From: an uncultured Pelagibacteraceae bacterium
GTDB lineage: Bacteria > Pseudomonadota > Alphaproteobacteria > Pelagibacterales > Pelagibacteraceae
Direction: 5' to 3'
Assembly (NCBI GenBank): GCA_902519945.1
Contig: CABYLY010000001.1
Span: 96,579 to 160,578, forward strand
Length of the DNA: 64,000 bases
In this document: in pieces, positions 10,878 to 19,851 of the stretch
Numbering within the stretch: position 1 is the first letter of the stretch
How the letters are laid out: the number at the start of each line of letters is the position of its first letter
The notes under the pieces: generated by a model
What the model was told of the DNA's origin: nothing
Database searches by the model: none
The model's input: the letters and a program-made list of their open reading frames with translations, nothing else
Program-made: the position numbers and the translations under genes

Positions 10878-11234
10878 CAATTTGAGATTGAAAAATATCT
10901 TTTTTGATTTTTTTGATCAAAATTTTGCTTTTTAGTCATGTGTTTCAAAAAAATAAGATTAAAATAATTTTCTCTAACACAAAATATATTAACTCTAACA
11001 CAAAAGAGAGATTTTTTTTGTTAAATTCAATTTTTGTTGATTTTATTGAGTTTTTTATATTTTTTAAATTTTAAAAAACTCTAACACAAATTAAAAATAC
11101 TCTAACACAATCATAATTTTAGGATTTGTGTTAGAGAAAAAGAAAAATATTAATTTTACATAATAATTTTTTAAAATTTTAGTTTTTAAAAAAGTGTCTA
11201 TTTTACTGGTTTTTTTTAATAAAATCTCAAATTG
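10878..11234. repeat. 12-bp inverted repeat pair CAATTTGAGATT (10878..10889) / AATCTCAAATTG (11223..11234)
   Basis: Exact reverse complements read directly from sequence within the non-coding region before pilMN. Confidence 0.7.
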
Positions 11235-11307
11235 AACACTAATTAATAATTTTTGTGTTAGACTAAATCAAATTTTTGTGTTAGAGATTCGTAAATTTGT
11301 GTTAGAT
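10972..11307. promoter_or_regulatory. Cluster of eight 12-bp motifs CTCTAACACAAA / TTTGTGTTAGAG upstream of pilMN
   Basis: Forward copies at 10972, 10993, 11079, 11100 (last ends AAT); inverted copies at 11125, 11252 (GAC end), 11275, 11296 (GAT end). Pairs 1-2, 3-4 and 7-8 have exactly 21-bp start-to-start spacing. Confidence 0.85.
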
Positions 11308-11327
11308 AAAATAACTATAAGTTGTAT

Positions 11328-13745
11328 ATGAGCGATCAGGACGACGAAAAAAAAATATTAAACGAAGATACAACTGTATCTGAGTCTCAAAATCAACCTT
11401 CAGTTGATCAAAAAGATCAACCTGAAAGTGCAGAAGGTCAAAATAACGATCCAAATTCCAATTCTGATGAAAATACAAACATTAATAAAGATCAAGCTAA
11501 AGATAATGATGTCTCTAATGAAAAAAAAGGCCAAAATGAGAACCTTCAAGCCCAGGATGATGAAGTAAGTGAAAAGAAAGATGAAGTTACTGGATCTGGA
11601 CATGAAGTAATCCATAAAAAAGATGGAAGATTACATATTTATGTTCGACAAGATAAATATAAGGGTGAATTAAAATCAAAAAATTGGGTTGGAAGACTTT
11701 ATCATGATGGAAAACAAAAAATTTCATCATCGGGGACTCCAAATTTAGAAGAAGCAATTCCAATTTTAGAAAAATGGTTTGATGATGTTGTTTCAGAAAA
11801 AGAAAAAGAAAAAGAAGCTGTGGAACAAACTGCTGTGCCAGAGCAAATATCTGTTCAGCTAGAAACAAACAATCAAATAGAAAGTCCTGTTCAAAATGAA
11901 AATACTCAAACAACAAATCAAACGATTCCAAAACCAGAAACACCAAATGAAACTATAAATATTAATCAAACAGCTGAAGTTGAAACTGAAAACAAAAAAT
12001 CTAAGTTTGCTTTTTTAGAAAATTTAAAAAATATAAAATTTAAAAAACCAAAATTTTTAGAAAAAAGTTCAGAATCAAAACCATCTTTACAAACAGGTGA
12101 ACTTTCAAAAAAAACAGGAGAACTTTCAAAAAAAGTTGGAGACTTTTTTAAATCAAAAATTGGAAAGTCTTCTGTAAAAGGAGAGGAAATTGTTGGAGTA
12201 GAAATAAGTAATAAAGAAATAAAACTAGCTCAAGTATCTACTAATAAATCAAATCAATGGATATTAGATAAATTTTATTCTCATCCAGTAGATTTACCAG
12301 ATGATGCAAGTGTCTTGGACAATGGAGAAAAATTAGGAGCTGAACTTACTATTGCACTGCAAAAATCTAAAATAATGACAATGAATGCTGCTATTGCAAT
12401 ACCAGTAACTAGCGCAATAATAAGAGTTGTGACAGCTCCGTTGATGAAAGATGAAGAATTACAAAAAGCAATTGAAACTAATTCACTTTGGGAAAACCTA
12501 GTTCAATTAACTGACAACTTAGATGACTATTCAATTTTTCATCAAGTAATAAACAGAAATGATAAAGCTAATACAATGGATATTTTGTTTGTTGCTTCAA
12601 AATTAGCTGATATTAATAATTATACCTCAATAATTAAACAAAGCAGACTTAACCCTGTTATAATTGATGTAAAATGTTTTGCATTAAAATCTGCGGTTGA
12701 TCAAATAAATCAAATTTCAAATAGTGCAGAAGACGCAAATCTTACTGCTGTTTTAGAATTTGGTTTGGATGAAAATTATTTGATGATTTTATATGAAAAT
12801 AACCCAATAATTACTGATATATTTTTAAGAGGCCAAGACAGAAAAATTTTATTAGAGTCACAAGATATCGAGGAAAAAGAGGCGTTAGTTAGACGTTTCA
12901 TCACTCAAGTTAAACAAGCAGTACAAGATTTTGAGACTAAATATGAAAGAAGAATTAGAAATATAAAAGTTGTCTCTGATTTAAAGGATGTTGAGGACTA
13001 CCTATCAAGCTTTAGAAAAAATTTAATGAATGTTGGTTTTAATTTATTTGATCCTATTGATGGATTGTTAATTCCTCAACAGACCAAAGATAAAGTAGAT
13101 TTAGCTAATAGATCTTATTTATCATCCGTAATTGGTCTAGCATTTAGAAAACTAGACGTATTTGGCTATTATAAATTTGTAACTGCAGTTAAAAATATAA
13201 ATCTCTTACCTGATAGAAAAGGAATGATTAAAGAGAAAAAGATGAAAGCTTTTTCAAGTTTTGCTTTTAAGGGTATTACAGCAGCTGTTGCAGCAATATA
13301 TTTGGTTCTTTTTGGATTATCATTCTGGAATATTCACTCATACAATAAAAAGTTAGTAAATTATAGTAGTGTCTTAAATACTCACAAAGCTAAGACTACT
13401 GAGCAAAATAAAATTAAAAAAGAGTTGGGCATAATTACAAAAACATTAAAGTTAAGTAATAGCCTAAAATCAAATAAGAAAAATAGCTATAGAGTTTTGG
13501 CACAAGTTGCAATGAGTGTCCCGAAAAGAATTAGATTTAGTTCTGTTGAATATGATGGAAAAAATAGAGTTGTCGTAAAAGGTCAAGCAGCGACTGATCA
13601 AGATATTTTAAAATTAATAAATAATTTAGGCGCACAAGAATTAGTTACTCAAGCTTCTTTAGGAAATATGAATTACAGAGGCAAAGCAGGAGATGCTGCT
13701 GATATAAAAAAGAATTTTACAATTTTAATTGATGTTAAAGGATAA
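11328..13745 (+). CDS. PilM-PilN fusion with disordered N-terminal extension
   Basis: ~200 aa Q/N/E/K-rich leader, PilM actin-like part (IVGVEISNKEIKLAQV ... AAIAIPVTSAIIRVV), then PilN part (INLLPDRKG..., TM, VPKRIRFSSVEYDGKNRVVVKGQA). ATG at 11328; ORF track used TTG at 11322. Confidence 0.85.
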   Translation: MSDQDDEKKILNEDTTVSESQNQPSVDQKDQPESAEGQNNDPNSNSDENTNINKDQAKDNDVSNEKKGQNENLQAQDDEVSEKKDEVTGSGHEVIHKKDGRLHIYVRQDKYKGELKSKNWVGRLYHDGKQKISSSGTPNLEEAIPILEKWFDDVVSEKEKEKEAVEQTAVPEQISVQLETNNQIESPVQNENTQTTNQTIPKPETPNETININQTAEVETENKKSKFAFLENLKNIKFKKPKFLEKSSESKPSLQTGELSKKTGELSKKVGDFFKSKIGKSSVKGEEIVGVEISNKEIKLAQVSTNKSNQWILDKFYSHPVDLPDDASVLDNGEKLGAELTIALQKSKIMTMNAAIAIPVTSAIIRVVTAPLMKDEELQKAIETNSLWENLVQLTDNLDDYSIFHQVINRNDKANTMDILFVASKLADINNYTSIIKQSRLNPVIIDVKCFALKSAVDQINQISNSAEDANLTAVLEFGLDENYLMILYENNPIITDIFLRGQDRKILLESQDIEEKEALVRRFITQVKQAVQDFETKYERRIRNIKVVSDLKDVEDYLSSFRKNLMNVGFNLFDPIDGLLIPQQTKDKVDLANRSYLSSVIGLAFRKLDVFGYYKFVTAVKNINLLPDRKGMIKEKKMKAFSSFAFKGITAAVAAIYLVLFGLSFWNIHSYNKKLVNYSSVLNTHKAKTTEQNKIKKELGIITKTLKLSNSLKSNKKNSYRVLAQVAMSVPKRIRFSSVEYDGKNRVVVKGQAATDQDILKLINNLGAQELVTQASLGNMNYRGKAGDAADIKKNFTILIDVKG

Positions 13746-13748
13746 TTT

Positions 13749-14443
13749 ATGGATTTAAAAAATATTAATATTGACATGAAGAACATAAATATAGAAAGCA
13801 TCAAAGCAAAAATCCAATCTATAGATAAAAAAATTTTAATTAAATTTGGAATAGGAATAGGTTCAGTAATTGTCTTCCTGATTATATATTACACTATTTT
13901 AAGCCCAATAGTAGATAAGAAAAGAGCTCAATTGAATGACATGCAAAAAAAACAAACTGAAATAAATGAAATGAATAAAGTTATTTCTAGCAGTAAGGCA
14001 AAAATAAAAAAATTGACACCACAATACGAAAATTTTTCTACATTATTTCACAGTAAAGCGGAAGTAGAGGGTCTTTATGAAACCCTAAGTCAATTTGCTG
14101 GAATGAATAATTTAATTATATCAAAAATTGAAAAAGGCAAACCTACAGCAGTATCAAAGGTAGCGGCCATGGCATCTACAGAAAAAAAAAGAAAAAGAAA
14201 AAGAGAAAGCAAAAAGTTGATACCACAAAAAAGCAAAATATTGCGTATTATAGAATACCTGTAAATTTCCAAATAAAGGGCAATTTTCTTGGTTATATTA
14301 AGTTTAAAAGACAGATTGCGATGTCCTTAAAGATGTTAAATTTTGACAAAGAAACGATTAAAGTGGTAAAAGGGGATACAACCAGTACGGTAGTAGTAAA
14401 TGGCGTTTTAACAATAGTAGGCTTACCAGATGAATTTTTTTAA
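13749..14443 (+). CDS. pilO: PilO-like protein, reading frame interrupted at an A9 tract
   Basis: N-part 13749..~14190 in frame; C-part continues in the -1 frame (..KQKVDTTKKQNIAYYRIPVNFQIKGNFLGYIKFKRQIAMSLKMLNFDKETIKVVKGDTTSTVVVNGVLTIVGLPDEFF*) to 14443. ORF track stops at 14264. Confidence 0.8.
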
Positions 14444-14876
14444 ACTGATAATTGTAGTTTTAATAATTTTTACTTTCTCGCAGAAGGCCATGTCAGATAG
14501 TCACGATAAAGAAACAGGGCAAAAAAAAGTTGATAACACTGCAACCGTTAATGAAGAACCATTACCATTAAATGATCCTTTTGCTGGAGATGCATCTACT
14601 GCAAGTGATATCGTAACTGAGGAAACCCCTACCTCAAGTGCAGTCAAATTAAGAGCTTATAAATTAGTTGGATCATTTTCTGCACAGGATAATAGCTTTA
14701 TAACTTTAGTCGATGATAATGGGGAATTTATGACCGTGGAACTTTTTGAAGAAGTCTTAAGTGGTGTAAAATTAGTTAATGTTAATATTAAGGAAGCTGT
14801 CTTTGAAAAAGCAGATGATAACAAATACATAATTATGAATTTTAAAAATCAAATAAAAGAGGCAAATGAATATTAA
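14430..14876 (+). CDS. pilP: PilP-like pilus assembly lipo/periplasmic protein
   Basis: Signal sequence, PLPLNDPF, KLVGSFSAQDNSFITLVDDNGEFMTVE...; located between pilO and pilQ. Confidence 0.75.
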   Translation: MNFFKLIIVVLIIFTFSQKAMSDSHDKETGQKKVDNTATVNEEPLPLNDPFAGDASTASDIVTEETPTSSAVKLRAYKLVGSFSAQDNSFITLVDDNGEFMTVELFEEVLSGVKLVNVNIKEAVFEKADDNKYIIMNFKNQIKEANEY

Positions 14877-16404
14877 AAATTTTAAATTTTTTATTTCATT
14901 TATTTTTTTATCAGCTTTGCTTCTTAGCGGGTGTGCTACAGATAGTAAGTTTGGTAAGAAAAAGTTTAAACACAACACACCATTAATTAAAGACGATATA
15001 AAAAAGCAAGGTCGGATAGAGGTAGACAAAACTGCTGAGATGGGACCTAAACCAGCCGAAGCAGATGTAATTAAACTCGGCAAAAGAAAACAAATTTCTT
15101 CTCAAAAATCAAGAAACTATTTATTAATTGGTGAGGAATATAAATTATTAAAACAAAACGTATCCTTCAAATTTCAAAATCTTGATTATAGAACCGCAAT
15201 AGATCTTATGGCTAAAGCTGGTGAAATAAATATTTTAATAGGTGATGAAGTTGCTGGATCAGTTACAGCACAATTAATAGATATTCCATGGGACAAAGCT
15301 TTTAATGCTCTATTAGATTTAAAAAATTATGCTGCAGATTTTGATGTACAAAGCAATTTGATTAGAGTTCACTCTCCATCAAATTTAACTCAACAAGAGT
15401 CTACAAAATCAGCAAGAGCATCAGCTGTTAGAAAAAAAGTTGAATTAGAGGACTCAGTAGAACCATTAATTTCAGAAATATTTAGACTTTATTATATAAG
15501 TCCTGCAGAGGCAAAATCTACTTTAAATGAATTATTTAAAGCGTCTGATGGAGGAGTTTCTCTAGTACAGTTTACAGAAGAGAAAACCACAAGGTCAATT
15601 ATTGCAAGAGGAAAAGAAAAAGACTTAGATGTCGTAGATAAGATAATACGAGAAATTGATGTAAGAACTAAACAAGTTTTAATTGAAGCTTTTATAGTTG
15701 AGGCGAACTCTGATTTTGAAAGAGCTTTAGGTACGAGACTTGGTGGATTTTATAGAAGACAAGGTGAAGTCATTGGTGGTGTCCAAGCTGGATCAACGGG
15801 TAATTTAAATGCCACTTCAGGAACTGCTAACTTAGGAGCTACTACAGACTCTTTAACTGACTTTACTGCAGCTGGTAAGACAAGTGGTATTGGTATTTTA
15901 AAACAAACAGGTTCTGCAGTTTTAAAAACTGAAATTACTGCCTTAGAATCCCAAGGAATGGGTAAAACTATTTCTAACCCGAAAATTTTTACTTTAGATA
16001 ATCAAGTTGCTACTATTACCCAGGGTGAGGAAATACCGTATGCCTCAAGCTCAGCGGAGGGTTCAGATACTTCTTTTAAAGAAGCTGCATTAAAAATGAC
16101 TGTCACACCAAGCATAATAGGTGACGGAAACGTTCTTTTAGATATTCAAGTAAACAATGATACTCCAAATAGATCTAATCCAGGAGACCCTGCAATCAAT
16201 AAGATGGAAATTAGTACAAAATTACTCATAGCTGATGGAGATATTGTAGTTATAGGTGGTATTAAAAAGAATGCTCTAACTGATAGTAAGCAACAAACTC
16301 CCGGTGTAGGAAACGTGCCAGTTGTAGGAAATCTATTTAAAGGAAAATCAAATACTGATAATATGGATGAATTATTAGTATTTATTGCACCAAGGATTTT
16401 ATAG
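14866..16404 (+). CDS. pilQ: PilQ-type secretin
   Basis: VSFKFQNLDYRTAIDLMAKAGEINILI (STN), secretin core EALESQGMGKTISNPKIFTLDNQVATITQGEEIPY, GGIKKNALTDSKQQTPGVGNVPVVGNLFKGKS; lipobox LLSGC. Confidence 0.93.
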   Translation: MNIKNFKFFISFIFLSALLLSGCATDSKFGKKKFKHNTPLIKDDIKKQGRIEVDKTAEMGPKPAEADVIKLGKRKQISSQKSRNYLLIGEEYKLLKQNVSFKFQNLDYRTAIDLMAKAGEINILIGDEVAGSVTAQLIDIPWDKAFNALLDLKNYAADFDVQSNLIRVHSPSNLTQQESTKSARASAVRKKVELEDSVEPLISEIFRLYYISPAEAKSTLNELFKASDGGVSLVQFTEEKTTRSIIARGKEKDLDVVDKIIREIDVRTKQVLIEAFIVEANSDFERALGTRLGGFYRRQGEVIGGVQAGSTGNLNATSGTANLGATTDSLTDFTAAGKTSGIGILKQTGSAVLKTEITALESQGMGKTISNPKIFTLDNQVATITQGEEIPYASSSAEGSDTSFKEAALKMTVTPSIIGDGNVLLDIQVNNDTPNRSNPGDPAINKMEISTKLLIADGDIVVIGGIKKNALTDSKQQTPGVGNVPVVGNLFKGKSNTDNMDELLVFIAPRIL

Positions 16405-18156
16405 ATGCTTAAGATTAGTAGAGAAAGTGAAATTAATTTAATCAATGTATTAATTGATAATGATATTATTTCTGGAAAAGATTTAATTAATATTAAGAAA
16501 ATTAGTACTGAGGGAAATAAATCCCAGATAGATGCGGTCTTTGAACTCAAGCTAACAGATGAGGATAAAATTTTAGATGTTTTAGTTAAAGAACAAAGTC
16601 TTGAGGTTGTAGATCTCACAAAAATTCAAATTAGTGATGAAATCAAAAGTGTCTTGCCATCAAATTATATTAACGTAAATTTTGTTGCTCCTTTTAAAGT
16701 TGAGGGCAAAACTCTTCATATTGCAATATCTGATAGTTCTAAACTCGGTTTGATGCGAAATTTAAAAGCAATCACAAAAAAAAATATAGAACTTCATGCT
16801 GCAAAGGTATCTCAAATCTCAGAATTTATTGAAAAACTTCAGTCGGAAAGTGGAGATGTTACAACTGCAACAATTAGACAAGAGAATAAAGAAAAAACTA
16901 AAACTTTTGACTCTGATTTAGGTGAGGCAGGTGAAGTTTTAGAAAAACCACCAGAGGAAGACATAGAAGCTATTGAAAATGAGTCTGAAGTTATAAAATT
17001 TAGTACGGCAGTTGTTGCAGAGGCAATTAAGTCAGGGGTTAGTGATATTCACATTGAACCTTACAGATTTTCTTCAAGAGTTAGATATCGTTTAGACGGA
17101 ATGTTGCAAGAACAAGAACAGTATAAACAATTTCTTCATGATAATTACGGAGCAGTAGTTACACGTTTTAAAATTATGGGAAAATTAGATATTGCTGAAA
17201 GACGATTGCCTCAAGACGGAGCGATAAATTTTAAAATTGATGGTAAGGTTGTTGATTTACGATTATCTATTTTACCAACAGCTAACAATGAAAGAATAGT
17301 AATGCGGGTTTTAAATAAAGATGCTGGGGATATTACTTTAGAGCAATTAAATTTTGAGGATGCTGATTTACAAAATTTAAGGAAATCAATTCATTCAACT
17401 CAAGGCTTAATACTTGTAACAGGACCAACTGGTTCAGGTAAATCTACAACTCTTTATAGTATCTTAAAAGAAGTAAGTAAGCCTCACTTAAATATTTTGA
17501 CAGCTGAGGATCCTGTTGAATATGAGTTAGATGGAGTTGGACAGGTGCAAATAAAGGACGATATTGGATTAAGTTTTGCAGCAGCTTTAAGATCTTTTTT
17601 AAGACAAGACCCAGAAATCATTCTAGTTGGAGAGATGCGAGATAAAGAGACTGTTGATATTGGATTAAAAGCTGCATTAACAGGACACTTAGTATTTAGC
17701 ACATTGCATACAAATGATGCTCCAAGCACAATAACTAGATTACAAAACATGGGCACGCCTGACTATTTGATTAGTGCTGCTTGCCAATTGGTTTTAGCGC
17801 AAAGATTAGCAAGAAGAACCTGTAAAGATTGCAGGGTTCCAGATGATGATGTTAATCCAAAAGTTTTACAAGATTTGGGTTTTACTCCTGAGCAAGCTTC
17901 AAGAGTTAAAGCTGTCAAAGGAAAAGGATGTCCTAAATGTAAAGACACTGGCTATAAGGGAAGACAAGGTCTTTATGAAATTCTAGTGGTTTCAAAACCA
18001 GTTAAAGAGGCAATACTTAGAAAAGCAACAACACCTGAATTGAGAGAAATTGCTATTAAAGAGGGCTTTCAAACCATGCAAGATATGGGCAGAAGGTTAA
18101 TTGCCAATGGCGAACTTAATTTTAGGGAGTATGAGCGGGTTTTATCAGCCTCATAA
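16405..18156 (+). CDS. pilB: PilB-type T4P assembly ATPase (GspE family)
   Basis: Walker A GPTGSGKSTTLYS, Asp box AEDPVEYELDGVGQVQI, Walker B DPEIILVGEMRD, CxxC zinc site CKDCR...CPKCKDTGYKGR. Confidence 0.94.
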   Translation: MLKISRESEINLINVLIDNDIISGKDLINIKKISTEGNKSQIDAVFELKLTDEDKILDVLVKEQSLEVVDLTKIQISDEIKSVLPSNYINVNFVAPFKVEGKTLHIAISDSSKLGLMRNLKAITKKNIELHAAKVSQISEFIEKLQSESGDVTTATIRQENKEKTKTFDSDLGEAGEVLEKPPEEDIEAIENESEVIKFSTAVVAEAIKSGVSDIHIEPYRFSSRVRYRLDGMLQEQEQYKQFLHDNYGAVVTRFKIMGKLDIAERRLPQDGAINFKIDGKVVDLRLSILPTANNERIVMRVLNKDAGDITLEQLNFEDADLQNLRKSIHSTQGLILVTGPTGSGKSTTLYSILKEVSKPHLNILTAEDPVEYELDGVGQVQIKDDIGLSFAAALRSFLRQDPEIILVGEMRDKETVDIGLKAALTGHLVFSTLHTNDAPSTITRLQNMGTPDYLISAACQLVLAQRLARRTCKDCRVPDDDVNPKVLQDLGFTPEQASRVKAVKGKGCPKCKDTGYKGRQGLYEILVVSKPVKEAILRKATTPELREIAIKEGFQTMQDMGRRLIANGELNFREYERVLSAS

Positions 18157-18205
18157 TTAGTATATATATATATATAAAGAGTAAATTTAATATATATAAA
18201 GAGCA

Positions 18206-19441
18206 ATGGAAGCATTCACATACAAGGGTATTGCAGATGGCAAATACGTCACTGGAGACATAGAAGCCATTAATCAAGAAGAGGCATCGCACAAGCTTAA
18301 AGAGCAAAAAATCATAATTACCAACCTTATAAGAACAAAAAAGAAAAAAGGCGAAACCAAGAGTAAAGGCAAAAGTAAGGGTTTTTCATTTGGAAAGAAA
18401 AAAGTAAAAGTAGAGGATATTCTAATTTTCTCAAAACAATTTGCAACAATGGTTAAAGCTGGCTTGCCAATATTAGAAGTTTTAGGCATGTTAAGAGACC
18501 AATTAGAGAGCCCAGCTATAAAAGAGGTAATTGAGGATATAAGAAAAAGCCTTGAGGGTGGTGTTACATTATCTAAGTGTTTTGAAAAATATCCACAATA
18601 CTTCGATAACGTTTATGTTAATCTTATTAAAGCTGGTGAGGCTAGTGGTAAGTTAGATGTTTTCCTTTTAAAAATAGTTGATTCCCTTGAGAAAAAAGAA
18701 AAAATAAAAAAGAAAATAAAATCAGCATTAATGTATCCGTCGATAATGTTTTCTGTAGCGATAACTGTAAGTGCCTTTATGTTAATAAAAGTAGTTCCTG
18801 TTTTTGCTAAAATGTATGAAGGCATGGGATTAGCTTTACCTAAACCAACAGCTGTAATTATGTCAATGAGTGATTTTTTAAGAGGAACAGGAGGATTTGT
18901 TATGCTTGTTTCTATTATTGTGTTCGTGGTTGTTTTTAAATACTTAACAACTAAAAACGCAGCATTTCGATACAGATGGCACAAACAGGTTTTAAAATTA
19001 CCTGTGTTCGGCGAAATGATTTTAAAGTCTTTGTTGGCGAGAATTTCACTAATTTTAGGAAACTTAAGTGCAGCAGGGGTTAATTTATTGGAAAGTCTTG
19101 AAATTGCAAAATCTGTTAGTAACAATGTTGTTGTAACAGAAGCTTTAGAGAATGTTAAAAAAGGAGTTTTTTCAGGAGACACTTTAACAAAACTTTTTTT
19201 AAAAGAACCTTTATTTCCACCAACATTTAGTCAACTTATTTCAGTCGGTGAACAAACAGGACAATTAGATGAAATGTTTGGTTCCGTTGCAACTTATTAT
19301 GAGGAAGAATTTGATCAAACGGTTGATAATATGTCTAGCTTAATTGAACCAATTATGATTGTTTTTATGGGAGTGATGATCGGTGGATTGATGATAGCGA
19401 TGTACTCTCCAATCTTTAACGTTGGAGCATTAATAGGTTAG
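18206..19441 (+). CDS. pilC: PilC-type T4P inner-membrane platform protein (GspF family)
   Basis: FSKQFATMVKAGLPILEVL, GEASGKLDVFL, SVGEQTGQLDEMF, LIEPIMIVFMGVMIGGLMIAMYSPIF. Confidence 0.93.
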   Translation: MEAFTYKGIADGKYVTGDIEAINQEEASHKLKEQKIIITNLIRTKKKKGETKSKGKSKGFSFGKKKVKVEDILIFSKQFATMVKAGLPILEVLGMLRDQLESPAIKEVIEDIRKSLEGGVTLSKCFEKYPQYFDNVYVNLIKAGEASGKLDVFLLKIVDSLEKKEKIKKKIKSALMYPSIMFSVAITVSAFMLIKVVPVFAKMYEGMGLALPKPTAVIMSMSDFLRGTGGFVMLVSIIVFVVVFKYLTTKNAAFRYRWHKQVLKLPVFGEMILKSLLARISLILGNLSAAGVNLLESLEIAKSVSNNVVVTEALENVKKGVFSGDTLTKLFLKEPLFPPTFSQLISVGEQTGQLDEMFGSVATYYEEEFDQTVDNMSSLIEPIMIVFMGVMIGGLMIAMYSPIFNVGALIG

Positions 19442-19851
19442 ATCTTTTTTGTGAGTACTAAGTGGTTTACCCACTCTTTCTGATCTTTTTTAAAAACAGC
19501 AGCATCCATAATTTGTTTTATGAAGAACGTGCCTAGGCCACCAGGCTTTATATCATCTAATTTTCTGTGTTGAATATTTTCAGGTATAACCGCTTTTCCT
19601 TTATCAAAAAAACCAATTTCTAAATCATTATCTTTTAGTGAAATTTTAATTTCCATTCTATCAGAAGTTTCTGTAACGTCTTTGTAAGCGTGTTTAACAA
19701 TATTTTGTGCTGCTTCAGCAATAGCTAATACAAGCTCATCTTTTTGATCTTGAGGTAAATTAATTTTTTCAAATACTTCTCTAGAAAAAGTTCTAACATC
19801 TTTTAAGCTAGCGGTACTTACAAGAAAATCTTTAGATTCTTTTATATTCAT
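19438..19851 (-). CDS. RsbW/SpoIIAB-like anti-sigma/serine kinase (HATPase)
   Basis: N-box ELVLAIAEAAQNIVKHAYKD and G-box PGGLGTFFIKQIMD. Confidence 0.88.
   Translation of the reverse strand: MNIKESKDFLVSTASLKDVRTFSREVFEKINLPQDQKDELVLAIAEAAQNIVKHAYKDVTETSDRMEIKISLKDNDLEIGFFDKGKAVIPENIQHRKLDDIKPGGLGTFFIKQIMDAAVFKKDQKEWVNHLVLTKKI

Noticed and set aside
10871-10889. Sigma-54 promoter (TGGCAC present)
   Set aside because: The -12 element after TGGCAC-N5 reads GAGA rather than TTGC-like
10972-11307. CRISPR array
   Set aside because: Units are only 12 bp, occur in both orientations, spacing is irregular between pairs, and no cas genes are present
10743-11321. Chromosomal origin with DnaA boxes
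   Set aside because: Motif CTCTAACACAAA does not match TTATNCACA, and no dnaA/dnaN or strand switch is nearby; kept only as a low-probability alternative
11587-11946. 119-aa minus-strand ORF
   Set aside because: Antisense to the low-complexity N-terminus of the PilM-PilN ORF; no recognisable motif
16146-16619. 157-aa minus-strand ORF across the pilQ/pilB junction
   Set aside because: Antisense to two well-supported genes, Ser/Leu/Ile-rich composition typical of AT-rich antisense ORFs
18613-19182. 189-aa minus-strand ORF
   Set aside because: Fully antisense to a strongly supported pilC
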